Assembly (NCBI RefSeq): GCF_002904335.1
Contig: NZ_PPHF01000128.1
Location: forward strand, 1-64,000
Direction: 5' to 3'
DNA: 64,000 bases
From: Amycolatopsis sp. CA-126428
Lineage (GTDB): Bacteria > Actinomycetota > Actinomycetes > Mycobacteriales > Pseudonocardiaceae
A model generated the notes under the pieces. The model made no database searches. It saw nothing but the letters and a program-made list of their open reading frames with translations, and had not been told where the DNA came from. How positions within the stretch are numbered: the first letter of the stretch is position 1; each line of letters opens with the position of its first letter. The position numbers were made by a program, and so were the translations under genes. Below, piece by piece: positions 1 to 9,115 of this stretch.

Positions 1-50
1 GCGTGCCTTGACAAACCCGACCGGCGGCTGAAGGGAAGGCTGGGATGAGG

Positions 51-187
51 GGCGGGGGAGGTCTGGTGACGTTGTTGGCCGGCTTGCGCTCCCGGCCGCC
101 GGTTCGCCCGCCGACTGAAGAGAAGGCGGGGGCGGGGGAGGTCTGGTGACGTCGTTGGTCGGCTTGCGCTCCCGGCCGCCGGTTCGC
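51..187. repeat. Direct repeat pair at the window start
   Basis: Two near-identical 57-bp copies lie at 51-107 and 131-187, offset by exactly 80 bp and differing at two positions (gttgttggcc versus gtcgttggtc). A second small repeat follows at about 203-285, where a unit beginning cccggccgt and ending ctactcgcc or ctacccgcc occurs three times about 31 bp apart. No gene is visible in 1-275. Function unknown. Confidence 0.7.
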
Positions 188-275
188 GGCGACCCCTCAG
201 CCCCGGCCGTGGCTACCCGCCGGGATCGTCAGCCCGGCCGTCGCTACTCGCCAGCGACCCCCCGCCCGGCCGTGG

Positions 276-740
276 CTACTCGCCTTCGATGACGTCCGGC
301 TCCACGCCGAGATACCCCGCCACCTGCTCCACCAGCACGTCGTGCACCAGCTCCGCCAGCTCCGACGGGTCCTTCGCCCGTGCCTCCAGCGGCCGCCGGT
401 ACAGCACGATCCGGGCCCGCGTCGGCAGCCCAGTCCGGTCCACCCCCGCCGGGACCAGGCGCGACAGCGGCACCGCGCCGTCGTGCAGCACCCCGTCCGC
501 CGGCGAGTGGCCGTTCTCGCGGATCTCGGGTACGTCGTCGACCGCCACGTCGAGCTTCGTCAGCTCGTGGCGCCAGCGGGCTTCGATCGGCTCCAGTGCG
601 TCCAGCACCAGTGCGTCGAAGCGTTCCGCGCGGCTCGCGGCGGCGGGCAGGGTCGCCGGATACAGCGTCCCGCGCAGGCCCCGGCCGTGCCGGTCCCGCC
701 GCGAGCGCCGCCTCTGTCGGTAATCACGAGCCGTCGCCAC
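276..740 (-). CDS. Metallopeptidase-family (zincin-like) protein with degenerate active site
   Basis: This 154-residue protein resembles the actinobacterial zincin-like family next to DUF3499 and manB (Rv3259 in M. tuberculosis, from memory). The N-terminal 20 residues are Arg-rich. The conserved core runs from about residue 35 (SRAERFDALVLDALEPIE) to the C-terminus. The place of a HExxH zinc motif reads LVHDVLVEQVAGYLGV, with no intact HExxH, so peptidase activity is doubtful. It is transcribed divergently from the DUF3499 gene. Translation probably starts at the GTG at 740. A start further in is possible because the Arg-rich leader is not typical. The family call is moderately sure; the function is unknown. 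Confidence 0.7.
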   Translation of the reverse strand: MATARDYRQRRRSRRDRHGRGLRGTLYPATLPAAASRAERFDALVLDALEPIEARWRHELTKLDVAVDDVPEIRENGHSPADGVLHDGAVPLSRLVPAGVDRTGLPTRARIVLYRRPLEARAKDPSELAELVHDVLVEQVAGYLGVEPDVIEGE

Positions 741-817
741 GTCCCGAAGTCTATGCGACCGCGGTTCAGCGCGTGTCGCGCTGGAGACCTTGCGGCGACG
801 CGCTATCGTTTCGTTTT

Positions 818-1171
818 GTGCGGAGCGTACGGAAGTGTTCGCGTACTGGCTGTCTCGAGCCAGCTGTGGCCACGCTGACGTATGCGTACAGCGACTCCAC
901 CGCCGTCGTCGGCCCGCTGGCCACCGCCTCCGAGCCGCACTCCTACGACCTCTGCGAAGCCCACGCGCTGCGGCTGACCGTGCCCAAGGGCTGGGAAGTC
1001 GTCCGGCACGAAGGGGCCTTCGCCGCGCCGGACCCGTCGGCCGACGAACTGACCGCGCTGGCCGAGGCCGTGCGCGAGGCCGGCCGCCCCGGCAAACCGG
1101 CTCCCGCGCCCGAGCCGGAGGGGCCTTCCGGGCGCCGCGGCCACCTGCGGGTCCTCCCCGGCCGCGCCTGA
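818..1171 (+). CDS. DUF3499 family protein
   Basis: The 117-residue product begins VRSVRKCSRTGCLEPAVATL, the characteristic start of the DUF3499 family found upstream of manB in actinobacteria (Rv3258c type). Conserved Cys residues early in the protein and the Cys-His segment YDLCEAHA at about residue 48 could bind a metal. The GTG at 818 is chosen because the family signature begins there; the frame is open further upstream but without family-like sequence. The Pro/Glu-rich C-terminus is poorly conserved. It sits 81 bp before manB and is probably co-transcribed with it. The biochemical function of this family is not known. Confidence 0.85.
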   Translation: MRSVRKCSRTGCLEPAVATLTYAYSDSTAVVGPLATASEPHSYDLCEAHALRLTVPKGWEVVRHEGAFAAPDPSADELTALAEAVREAGRPGKPAPAPEPEGPSGRRGHLRVLPGRA

Positions 1172-1252
1172 ACGCGTAACCCTCTCACCCCGCCGGTAGG
1201 CTTTCCGCGCGGCGCAGCGGGCGCCGGGACGGACTATTCGCGGGGAGACGGC

Positions 1253-2608
1253 GTGCCAGACCTTTCGGGCATCGTGAAGGCCTACGACATTCGCGGCGTG
1301 GTCGGCGAGCAGCTCGACGCGGACCTCGTCCGCGACTTCGGCGCCGCGTTCGCCCTGCTCATCAAGCCGGAGGCGCCGTCGGTGGTGATCGGCCACGACA
1401 TGCGCGACTCCTCGCCGGGGCTCGCGGCCGCGTTCGCCGAGGGCGTCACCTCGCAGGGCCTCGACGTGGTCAGCATCGGGCTGGCCAGCACCGACCAGCT
1501 GTACTTCGCCTCGGGTTCGCTGAACATGCCGGGCGCGATGTTCACCGCCAGCCACAACCCGGCGAAGTACAACGGCATCAAGCTGTGCCGCGCCGGTGCC
1601 TCGCCGGTCGGCCAGGACACCGGGCTGGCCGAGATCCGCGACACCGTCGAGCAGGGCGTGCCCGGCTTCGAGGGCCAGCGCGGCACGATCACCGAGCGGG
1701 ACGTCCTCGACGGCTACGCCGCCTACCTGCGCAACCTCGTCGACCTGTCCGGCAGCCGGCCGCTGAAGATCGTGGTCGACGCCGGCAACGGCATGGGCGG
1801 CCACACCGTCCCCACCGTGTTCGACGGGCTGCCGATCGACATCGTGCCGATGTACTTCGAGCTCGACGGCACCTTCCCGAACCACGAGGCCAACCCGCTC
1901 GACCCGGCGAACATCGTCGACCTGCAGGCGAAGGTGCGCGAGGTCGGCGCGGACGCCGGGGTCGCCTTCGACGGCGACGCCGACCGCTGCTTCATCGTCG
2001 ACGAGCGCGGCGAGCCGGTTTCGCCGAGCGCGATCACGGCGCTGGTCGCCGTCCGCGAGCTGGCGAAGGACCCGGGCGGCACGATCATCCACAACCTGAT
2101 CACGTCCAAGGGCGTGCCGGAGATCGTCGCCGAGCACGGCGGCAAGCCGGTCCGCACCCGCGTCGGGCACTCGTTCATCAAGGCCGAGATGGCCCGCACC
2201 GGCGCCATCTTCGGCGGCGAGCACTCCGCGCACTACTACTTCCGCGACTTCTGGCGCGCCGACACCGGCATGCTGGCGGCGCTGCACGTGCTCGCCGCGC
2301 TCGGCGAGCAGACCGGCCCGCTGTCCGAGCTGACCAGCGCGTACTCGCGCTACGCGGCTTCGGGGGAGATCAACTCCACGGTCGACGACCAGGTCGCGAA
2401 GATGATGGCCGTCAAGGACAGCTTCGGCACCCGCCCCGGCGTCGAGCTCGACGAGCTGGACGGCCTGACCGTCCAGCTGCCGGGCGGCGCCTGGTTCAAC
2501 CTGCGCCCGTCGAACACCGAACCGCTGCTCCGGCTGAACGTCGAGGCCGCGAACGCGGAGGCCGTGCAAGGGCTGGTGGACGAAGTACTCGCGATCATCC
2601 GCAGCTGA
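1253..2608 (+). CDS. manB: Phosphomannomutase/phosphoglucomutase
   Basis: This 451-residue alpha-D-phosphohexomutase should interconvert mannose-6-phosphate and mannose-1-phosphate, feeding GDP-mannose for phosphatidylinositol mannosides and other mannosylated envelope compounds. The four-domain family signatures are all visible: the phosphoserine loop TASHNPAKYNG at about residue 98, the metal loop DGDADR at about 240, the sugar-binding GGEHSAHYYF at about 322, and the phosphate-binding RPSNTEPLLRL near the C-terminus. Length is normal for the family. The start is the GTG at 1253, about 8 bases after GGGGAG. manA and the TobH-like gene downstream place it in a mannose-metabolism cluster. Confidence is high. 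Confidence 0.95.
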   Translation: MPDLSGIVKAYDIRGVVGEQLDADLVRDFGAAFALLIKPEAPSVVIGHDMRDSSPGLAAAFAEGVTSQGLDVVSIGLASTDQLYFASGSLNMPGAMFTASHNPAKYNGIKLCRAGASPVGQDTGLAEIRDTVEQGVPGFEGQRGTITERDVLDGYAAYLRNLVDLSGSRPLKIVVDAGNGMGGHTVPTVFDGLPIDIVPMYFELDGTFPNHEANPLDPANIVDLQAKVREVGADAGVAFDGDADRCFIVDERGEPVSPSAITALVAVRELAKDPGGTIIHNLITSKGVPEIVAEHGGKPVRTRVGHSFIKAEMARTGAIFGGEHSAHYYFRDFWRADTGMLAALHVLAALGEQTGPLSELTSAYSRYAASGEINSTVDDQVAKMMAVKDSFGTRPGVELDELDGLTVQLPGGAWFNLRPSNTEPLLRLNVEAANAEAVQGLVDEVLAIIRS

Positions 2609-2617
2609 CCCGTCCAC

Positions 2618-2668
2618 GATGAAGGGCGGGCCCGCGGGCCGAACTGTGTCCTGAAGGTGCCCTTCATC
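2618..2668. terminator. Inverted repeat between manB and the Trm112-like gene
   Basis: GATGAAGGGC (2618-2627) is perfectly complementary to GCCCTTCATC (2659-2668), enclosing a GC-rich loop that can itself fold (gggcccgcgggcc). No T-tract follows, so it may attenuate or process the transcript rather than terminate it strongly. Confidence 0.5.
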
Positions 2669-2696
2669 ACACCTTTTCGCGTGGTATGGAGGAACC

Positions 2697-2918
2697 ATGG
2701 CCATCACGCTCGACCCCCAGCTCCTCGAGATCCTGGCGTGCCCGTCGCCGGATCACGCCCCGTTGCGCCCCGGAGCGCCGGACGACCCCGAGGCCGACGC
2801 ACTGACCTGCACCGAGTGCGGCCGGGTGTACCCGGTCCGTGACGGCATCCCGGTGCTGCTCCTGGACGAAGCGACCTTGCCCGGGGACCACGGAACCTCC
2901 GATGCCGACAGTGCTTGA
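2697..2918 (+). CDS. Trm112-family small zinc-ribbon protein
   Basis: This 73-residue protein has a Trm112/YcaR-type pattern: LLEILACP at residues 9-16, then a CTEC pair at about 41-44, then the hallmark GRVYPVRDGIPVLL. Two Cys pairs could bind zinc. Trm112-like proteins act as small partners for methyltransferases or glycosyl-pathway enzymes. The ATG at 2697 follows a GGAGG. Its 3' end overlaps the next gene's start, so the two are probably translationally coupled within the manB-manA operon. The partner protein cannot be told from the sequence. Confidence 0.85.
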   Translation: MAITLDPQLLEILACPSPDHAPLRPGAPDDPEADALTCTECGRVYPVRDGIPVLLLDEATLPGDHGTSDADSA

Positions 2919-3996
2919 CGACACGCTGCTCGACGACCCCGCGCGGCTGGCCGAGGCCGACAGCGCGGGGCTGCTCCGGGCCGCCGCGATGGCCGGCGCC
3001 CAGGTGCGGGCGACCGCCGAGCTGGCCGCGGAGCTGGAGCTGTCCGACCGGCTCGACATGGGCCGCCCCCGCGCGGTCGTGCTGATCGACCGGCCGGGGG
3101 TGAGCCGCACCCTCACCCGGCTGCTGGCCGCTCTGCTGGCGCCGTCGTGCCCGGTCCCGGTGGTCGTCGCCGAGGTGGTGCCGAGCTGGATAGGCGCGCT
3201 CGACGTCGTCTTCGCGCACACCGACGACCCGGGTGACCGAGAACTCGCCGCGTCGCTCGAGCGTGCCGCCCGCTACGGCGCTTCGGTGGTGCTTTCGGCG
3301 CCGGCGGAAGGCCCGGTGGCGGCCGCCGTCGCGGGCAAGGGCGTGCTGCTGGCGCCGCGGATCCCAGTGCCGCCGGAGCTGGCGTTCCCGCGTGGCCTGG
3401 CCGCCGGGCTGCTCACCGCGAACGCGCTGGGCCTGCTGATCTCCGACGTCCAGCTGCTCGCCGACCAGCTGGACCTCGAAGCCGAGAAGGACTACCTGGC
3501 CCGGGACTCGTTCGCGAACCCGGCCAAGGCGCTCGCGCTGCGGGTCGCCGACCGCGTGCCGCTGCTGTGGGGACTGGACCCGGTCGCGGTCGCCGTCGGC
3601 GAACACGCTGCGCACGCGTTCGCCGCCCACGCGGCCACGGTGTGCGACGTCGAGGACTATCGTCAGGCCCTGGCGCGCCCCGCATTGCGGCGGGCGGCGC
3701 AATCAGGTGGCGCGGAGCGTGACATCTTCGCCGATCCGGACGATCCCTCTGGTGACATCCCCACCCGGGTGCTGCTGCTCTCGGTGCGGACCGGTCCGGC
3801 CACGGACGCGGCGCGCTACCAAGCCGAGGATCTGCTGCCGGGTGCGGACGTCATCGCGCCGGCCGAGGAGATCGAGGCCGACGAAATCGTGCGGGCCGCG
3901 GTGCTGGCGCTGCGGTTCGAACTGGCGGCGGTCTATCTCGGGCTGGCGGCGGGCAGGATCGGCGGCGCCGGTCGCTTCGCGCCCGCGACGGCGTGA
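2902..3996 (+). CDS. SIS-domain / TobH-like sugar-phosphate isomerase family protein
   Basis: The protein of about 364 residues matches the TobH-like protein between manB and manA in mycobacteria (Rv3256c type), a degenerate bifunctional phosphoglucose/phosphomannose isomerase architecture. A Rossmann-like SIS segment is visible (RAVVLIDRPGVSRTLTRLL at about 55-73, then DVVFAHTDDPGDREL), and a second SIS-like half follows. It is rich in Ala and Leu. The start is ATG 2902, inside the upstream gene's last codons; GTG 2911 is also possible. Position within the mannose cluster suggests a role in mannose/fructose-6-phosphate conversion, but catalytic activity is inferred, not shown. Confidence 0.75.
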   Translation: MPTVLDDTLLDDPARLAEADSAGLLRAAAMAGAQVRATAELAAELELSDRLDMGRPRAVVLIDRPGVSRTLTRLLAALLAPSCPVPVVVAEVVPSWIGALDVVFAHTDDPGDRELAASLERAARYGASVVLSAPAEGPVAAAVAGKGVLLAPRIPVPPELAFPRGLAAGLLTANALGLLISDVQLLADQLDLEAEKDYLARDSFANPAKALALRVADRVPLLWGLDPVAVAVGEHAAHAFAAHAATVCDVEDYRQALARPALRRAAQSGGAERDIFADPDDPSGDIPTRVLLLSVRTGPATDAARYQAEDLLPGADVIAPAEEIEADEIVRAAVLALRFELAAVYLGLAAGRIGGAGRFAPATA

Positions 3997-4044
3997 GACC
4001 CGCCCAGCACCGGCTCCGGCCGGTGCCGGAGGAGTGGAGTTGAG

Positions 4045-5280
4045 GTGACAGTGGAGCTGCTGCGCAACGCGGTGCGGCCCTACGCTTGGGGATCGCGGAC
4101 GGCGATCCCCGAGCTGCTGGGCCGGCCGATCCCCGCGCCGCACCCCGAGGCCGAGCTGTGGATGGGTGCCCACCCGGGTGACCCGTCGCACGTCATCGGC
4201 CCCGACGGGACCGAGCGGAGCCTGCTCGAGCTGGTGGACGCCGACCCGGTGACCCAGCTCGGCGAGCGCTGCGCGAAGCGGTGGGGCGGGCGGCTCCCGT
4301 TCCTGTTGAAGATCCTCGCGGCGGAGGAGCCGCTCTCGATGCAGGCGCACCCTTCGGCGGCCCAGGCCGCGGAGGGACACGCCCGCGAGGAGCGGCTGGG
4401 CATCCCGCGCGAGGCGGCGAACCGCAACTACCCGGACCCGACGGCGAAGCCGGAGCTGGTCTGCGCGCTGACGGAGTTCCACGCGCTGGCCGGGTTCCGT
4501 GCCCCCGACCGCACGATGAAGCTGCTGAAGGCGATCGAGACGCCGGGGCTGGCCAACTACACCGGGCTGCTGGAGGCCCAGCCGGACCCGTCCGGGCTGC
4601 GGGCGCTGTTCACGACGTGGATCACGCTGCCGCAGTCGTCGCTGGACAGGCTGCTGCCGGAGGTCCTGGACGCCTGCATCCGGCACGTCCAGGAGCACGG
4701 CGAGTTCGCGGTCGAGTGCCGCACGATCCTGGAGCTCGGCGAGGCCCACCCGCGCGACGCGGGCGTGCTGGCGGCGTTGCTGCTGAACCGCCTGACGCTG
4801 CGCGCGGGCGAGGCGATCTACCTGCCGGCCGGCAACCTGCACCTGTACCTGCACGGCACGGCCGTGGAAATCCTGGCGAACTCGGACAACATCCTGCGGT
4901 GCGGGCTGACGCCGAAGCACGTGGACGTCCCGGAGCTGCTGCGCGTGGTCGACTTCGCGTGCGGCGAGATGCCGGTCCAGTGCGGTGACTCCGGGGGGCG
5001 CATGGCGGTGTACCGCACGGACGCCCCGGAGTTCGAGCTGTCCCGCGTGGAGTGGGCGGCGGGCCAGGACGACGAGATTTCGGTCGACAGCGTCGGCCCC
5101 CAGATCCTCCTCTGCACGGCGGGCAACCTCCTCGTGACGGCGGACGACGGCGAGCGGGTCGAGCTGCGCCGTGGTCAGTCGGTGTGGCTGCCGGCGGCGG
5201 ACCCGCCGGTGAAGATCCGCGCCTTGGGCGGGGAACGGGCCCAGCTCTTCCGCGCGACCGCAGGCACCTGCGAGGACTGA
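4045..5280 (+). CDS. manA: Mannose-6-phosphate isomerase, class I
   Basis: This 411-residue enzyme should convert fructose-6-phosphate to mannose-6-phosphate, the entry to GDP-mannose synthesis. Type I PMI zinc-site elements are present: PYAWGS near the N-terminus, QAHPS at about 99-103 (Gln and His ligands), KPELV at about 135 (Glu ligand), and a cupin segment from RAGEAIYLPAG to LHGTAVEI around 254-275. GTG 4045 follows GGAGGAG at about 13 bases. It is the last gene of the manB-Trm112-TobH-manA set. Length and motif order are normal. Confidence is high. Confidence 0.95.
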   Translation: MTVELLRNAVRPYAWGSRTAIPELLGRPIPAPHPEAELWMGAHPGDPSHVIGPDGTERSLLELVDADPVTQLGERCAKRWGGRLPFLLKILAAEEPLSMQAHPSAAQAAEGHAREERLGIPREAANRNYPDPTAKPELVCALTEFHALAGFRAPDRTMKLLKAIETPGLANYTGLLEAQPDPSGLRALFTTWITLPQSSLDRLLPEVLDACIRHVQEHGEFAVECRTILELGEAHPRDAGVLAALLLNRLTLRAGEAIYLPAGNLHLYLHGTAVEILANSDNILRCGLTPKHVDVPELLRVVDFACGEMPVQCGDSGGRMAVYRTDAPEFELSRVEWAAGQDDEISVDSVGPQILLCTAGNLLVTADDGERVELRRGQSVWLPAADPPVKIRALGGERAQLFRATAGTCED

Positions 5281-5317
5281 CCCTCCGCCGGGCCGCCCCA
5301 GGTCTCCAGCAGGCCGG

Positions 5318-5639
5318 CTCACGTACCTGCCGGGTCGGCCCGCGCACCTGCCGGGTCGGCCCGCGTACCCGGAGGGTCGGCTGGCGTACCCCGAGAGTCG
5401 GCTTGCGTACCCGGAGGGTCGGCTTGCGTACCTAGTGGGTCGGCTGGAAACCGGCGCCCAGGTATCCCAGCCAACGAGTCCTGGGGCGCGAGCCGACCGC
5501 CGGGGCACGGGAGCCGACTGTCCAGGCACGCGGCCCGACCGCCGGGGTACGCGGACCGACTGTCCAGGTACGCGAGCCGACCCTCCGGGTACGCGAGCCG
5601 ACTGTCCGGGTACGCGGGCTGACCGCCGAGGTGGGCTGG
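5318..5639. repeat. 21-nt degenerate repeat array, two opposed blocks
   Basis: Six direct 21-nt units run from 5318 to 5443 (core cgtacccggagggtcggct). After a 49-bp spacer, seven 21-nt units run from 5493 to 5639 in the reverse-complement orientation (core ccgaccctccgggtacgcg). The period is exact in both blocks. The two blocks could fold into one long imperfect hairpin. The same unit occurs at 18203-18460 and 51086-51274. There are no unique spacers, so it is not a CRISPR. The units lie in the manA-to-afsR intergenic space; no coding function is apparent. Confidence 0.85.
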
Positions 5640-6034
5640 GTGTGCGGGGGTGCCGCGGGGTTCTGTGTGCGTTCCGTGTGGCGGCGTCCGCCACGATCGA
5701 CACCAAGGGGGGACCCTGGTGCGCTGATGCGCGCCGCCGGGTCCGCAGGGGGTGGCGCCGGTCGGATTCGCCCGGCGTCCGTGGGCGTGAGGTGGTGCCG
5801 CGAGGGGGCGGCACCACCTCGGCGGCCAACCCGGCGGCCGCGGCGAGGCGGGTGGTGCGGTGAGGGGCGGCACCATCCCGTCTTGCCCGGTGGACCACCT
5901 CGGCGAGGGGACCTGGCCGAGCAGGCCAAAGAGGGGCGCCAGGCCAGCTGGCGGGCCAGGCCAAACTACCGAGGGGTACTTGGCAGGCCGGTTCGGTGCG
6001 GAGGCAGCACCCCATCAACCCAGGCGAGCCCCCG
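5640..6034. other. Intergenic region with hairpins, no gene
   Basis: The rest of the 754-bp manA/afsR gap holds no convincing gene. A perfect hairpin GGTGGTGCCGC (5791-5801) / GCGGCACCACC (5808-5818) and an imperfect second copy at about 5850-5876 could end transcription of the two converging genes. The remainder is G-rich low-complexity DNA. Confidence 0.55.
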
Positions 6035-8962
6035 TCAGGCCGGCTCGGTGAGAGCGAGCAGCGCCCGGCGAAGGGCGGCCGCGCTGGCGTCGCGCGGGTC
6101 GAGCAGCTCCGCGGCCTCGGCCGCCGCCACCTCGGCCGCCGCCGGGTCTCCCGTGGCTTCGTACGCGCGCTTCAACACCAGCCACGTCAGGCCGGTGGCC
6201 GCTCTGCCGCCCATCTCGCGGCACTCGTCCAGACACGTCCGGAGCACCGCGATCGCCTGGGCCGCCCGGCCTTCGCCGATCCAGGCCGCCGCCAGCGCGC
6301 GGGTGCACGACAGCTCTCGCGGCCGCTCGTCCAGCTCCCGCGCCAGCTCGCGTGCCTCGCCGAACGCCGCCGTCGCTTGCTCTCGCGCGCCCGTTGCCGC
6401 CGAGATCGCGCCCCTCGTTCGCAACGACTTCGCCAGCGCCGAACGCGCCATCGTGCCGCGCAGCAGGTCGACCGACTCCGCGATCGCCGCCACCGCGCCC
6501 GCGTCGTCGCCCGTCAGCAGCGATGACCACGCGAACCCGTGCAACGCCTCGCCGAGCACCCGGGCGTCGCCGGTCGAGCGGGCCGCCGCCAGCGCTGTCC
6601 GGTCGACTTCGCGGGCGTCTTCGATGCGGCCGAGCCGCAGCAAGGCCGCCGACTCCGCCGCGCGGACCCAGCCGAGCTCGGCCGGGGAACCGTCCACAGT
6701 GAACAGTTCGCGGGCGTGGGCCGCCGTCTGCAGGGCCTCCTCCGCGCGGCCGAGGCCGATCAGGCAGTGCGCCAGGTTCGCCGAGACCCACGCGTGGGTG
6801 CGGTGGTCGCCGTGCGCCTCCAGCTCCTTGGCGCACGCGCGGTAGCGGACCGCGGCCTCCTCGTACTCGCCGCGCGCGTGCCGCAGCAGCGTCAGCGTGG
6901 CCTCGGCGACCGCCGCCAGCGGCGGGCCCGCGTCCAGGACGGCCTCGTACGCCGCGCGCATGTCGGCGTACTGCCCGTGCAGGTACAGGTAGACGCCGAG
7001 CCGGTCGAGCAGCAGCAGGGCGTCCCGCGGGCCCAGCGTGCCGATGAGCGCCAGGAGGTTCGCGCGCTCGGCGGCGAACCAGTCGTCCGGACGCGCCAGC
7101 AGCCGCTCCACCAGCTCATCCGGCAACGGCTGCGCGGGCGGCTCGTGGGCCGGGGACGGCATCGGCACCGTGCGCGGCAGCCGGGCCGCCGCCGCGTCGG
7201 CGAGGGCGAGCGTGGCCGCCAGCACCGTCCGGAGACCTTCGCCGGGCGCCGGTTCGCCGAGCTCCGCCGCGTACAGCCGGACGAGGTCGTGCATCCGGTA
7301 GCGGCCTTCGCCCGTCGCGTCCGCGCCGCGCGCCTCCAGCAGGCTCGCTTCGACGAGCTCCTCGACGGCTTCGTCCGGGTCGTCCACCAGGGTGGTGACC
7401 GCCCAGGCCGGCAGGTCGGCGAGGCGGCACCGGCCGAGCAGCCGGAACGCTCTCCGCGCGGGCGGCCGCAGGCCGTCGTAGCTCAGCGCGATGCTGCTCC
7501 GGACTGCGAGGTCGCTCACGGTCAGCTCGTCGAGGCGCCGGACCTCGTCCTCCAGCCGGCCGGCCAGCTCGCCGAGCCGCAGGTGCGGGCGGATGGCCAG
7601 CCGGCTGCCCGCGATCCGCAGCGCCAGCGGCAGCCGCGCGCACGCGGTGATGATCCGCTCGGCGTCGGCACGCTCCCGGGCCACCCGCGCCCCCGCGAGC
7701 CGGTGCAGCAATTCGGCGGCGTCGGCGCCCGACAGGGGACCGACCGCCAGCCGGTGCGCGCCGGCGAGCCCGCTCAGCCGGCGGCGGCTCGTCACGAGCA
7801 CCGCGCAGCCCGGCGTGCCCGGCAGGAGCGTGCGGACGTGCTCGGGGTCGACGGCGTCGTCGAGCACCACCAGCACCCGCCGGTCGGTGAGCCGGCCGCG
7901 GAACACCGCCGCCCGCGCCCGCACGTCGTCCGGGACGGCCGGGCCGGGGACGCCCAGCGCGCGCAGCAGGTCGGCCAGCACCTCGCCGATTTCGCGGCCG
8001 GCCAGCGGCACGTACAGCTGGCCGTCCGGGAACCGCGCACGCAGCCGGTGCGCGGCGCGCACGGCGAGGGTGCTCTTGCCCGCGCCCGGCTCGCCGCTGA
8101 GCACCGCGACCGGGACGCCGCCGCCCGCGCCGAGCACGCCGGTCAGCTCCGCCAGCTCGGCGTCGCGGCCGGTGAAGTCCCCGATGTCCGGCGGGAGCTG
8201 GCAGACCGGCCACACCGCCGGCGGCAGCCGCGGCACCGGGTCTTCGCCGCGCAGGACGGCCGCGTGCACCCGCCGGGCCTCCGCCCCGGGCTCGACGCCG
8301 AGCTCCTCGATCAGCGTGCTCCGCAGCCGCCGGTAGACCTCCAGCGCGCTGCCCTGCTGGCCGGCCCGGTGCAGCGCGATCATCAGCTGCGCGGCCGGCC
8401 GTTCGCGCAGCGGGTGCTCGGCGATCATGGCCTGCAGCTCGCCGGTCAGCTCGCCGTGCCGCCCGGCGGCCAGCTCCGCGTCGACGCAGTCCTCGAACAC
8501 GGCGAGGCGTTCGGACTCCAGCCGGGCGATGTCGGCGCCGAGCCGCGGTACGTGCAGCCCGGCCAGCACCGGCCCCCGCCACAGCGTGAGCGCCCGCCGG
8601 TAGTGCCCCGCGGCGGCCACCGGATCCCCGGTCCGCCGCCCTTCGGCGACGGCGGACCGGAAGACGAGCAGGTCGAGCTCCTCCGGTTCGACGTGCAGCC
8701 GGTAGCCGGCCGGGCCGTGCTCCACCCGCAGGCCCTCGATCCGGTCGCGCAGCCGCGAGAGGTAGGTGTGCAGGTTGGACGTGGCCGACTTGGGTGGCCC
8801 GCCGGGCCACAGCGCCTCGACCAGCACGTCGACGGGGACGTGCCGGCCGGCGTTGAGCAGCAGCACGGCCAGCAGCGTGCGCTGCCGCGCACCGCGCAGG
8901 ACCGCCCACCGGCCCGGCGGGCTCTCGACGGCGAGCGGACCGAGCACGGCGAAGTGCGCCAT
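6035..8962 (-). CDS. AfsR/SARP-family regulator with NB-ARC and TPR domains
   Basis: This 975-residue protein has the layout of AfsR-like large SARPs. An OmpR-type winged helix occupies residues 1-90 (LARGARQRTLLAVLLLNAGR-like region followed by VDVLVEALW). A bacterial transcriptional activation domain spans about 95-250. An NB-ARC ATPase follows, with a Walker A GEPGAGKST, a Walker B VLVVLDDAVD and an LVTSRRR motif. A C-terminal half of TPR-like helices completes it. Such proteins activate secondary-metabolite or developmental genes by ATP-dependent oligomerisation. The ATG at 8962 is chosen because it starts the winged helix and has GGAAGG five bases upstream. It is divergent from the cation-efflux gene. 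The target is unknown, and no biosynthetic cluster is visible nearby. Confidence 0.88.
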   Translation of the reverse strand: MAHFAVLGPLAVESPPGRWAVLRGARQRTLLAVLLLNAGRHVPVDVLVEALWPGGPPKSATSNLHTYLSRLRDRIEGLRVEHGPAGYRLHVEPEELDLLVFRSAVAEGRRTGDPVAAAGHYRRALTLWRGPVLAGLHVPRLGADIARLESERLAVFEDCVDAELAAGRHGELTGELQAMIAEHPLRERPAAQLMIALHRAGQQGSALEVYRRLRSTLIEELGVEPGAEARRVHAAVLRGEDPVPRLPPAVWPVCQLPPDIGDFTGRDAELAELTGVLGAGGGVPVAVLSGEPGAGKSTLAVRAAHRLRARFPDGQLYVPLAGREIGEVLADLLRALGVPGPAVPDDVRARAAVFRGRLTDRRVLVVLDDAVDPEHVRTLLPGTPGCAVLVTSRRRLSGLAGAHRLAVGPLSGADAAELLHRLAGARVARERADAERIITACARLPLALRIAGSRLAIRPHLRLGELAGRLEDEVRRLDELTVSDLAVRSSIALSYDGLRPPARRAFRLLGRCRLADLPAWAVTTLVDDPDEAVEELVEASLLEARGADATGEGRYRMHDLVRLYAAELGEPAPGEGLRTVLAATLALADAAAARLPRTVPMPSPAHEPPAQPLPDELVERLLARPDDWFAAERANLLALIGTLGPRDALLLLDRLGVYLYLHGQYADMRAAYEAVLDAGPPLAAVAEATLTLLRHARGEYEEAAVRYRACAKELEAHGDHRTHAWVSANLAHCLIGLGRAEEALQTAAHARELFTVDGSPAELGWVRAAESAALLRLGRIEDAREVDRTALAAARSTGDARVLGEALHGFAWSSLLTGDDAGAVAAIAESVDLLRGTMARSALAKSLRTRGAISAATGAREQATAAFGEARELARELDERPRELSCTRALAAAWIGEGRAAQAIAVLRTCLDECREMGGRAATGLTWLVLKRAYEATGDPAAAEVAAAEAAELLDPRDASAAALRRALLALTEPA

Positions 8963-9115
8963 GTCACCTTCCCGGTAGTGGTCGGCAGGAAAAACCACGG
9001 TAGCGAAGGGGTACGACAAAACCGGTGGCCGCGGTTCACCCGGTCGGGACGGTCGGCGCCGCGCGTTCCCATTAGGCTCCACTCGGACATTCAGGACTTC
9101 ACCAGGGGAGCGGTC

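Noticed and set aside
5318..5639. CRISPR array
   Set aside because: Units are contiguous with no unique spacers, are degenerate, and no cas genes are present.
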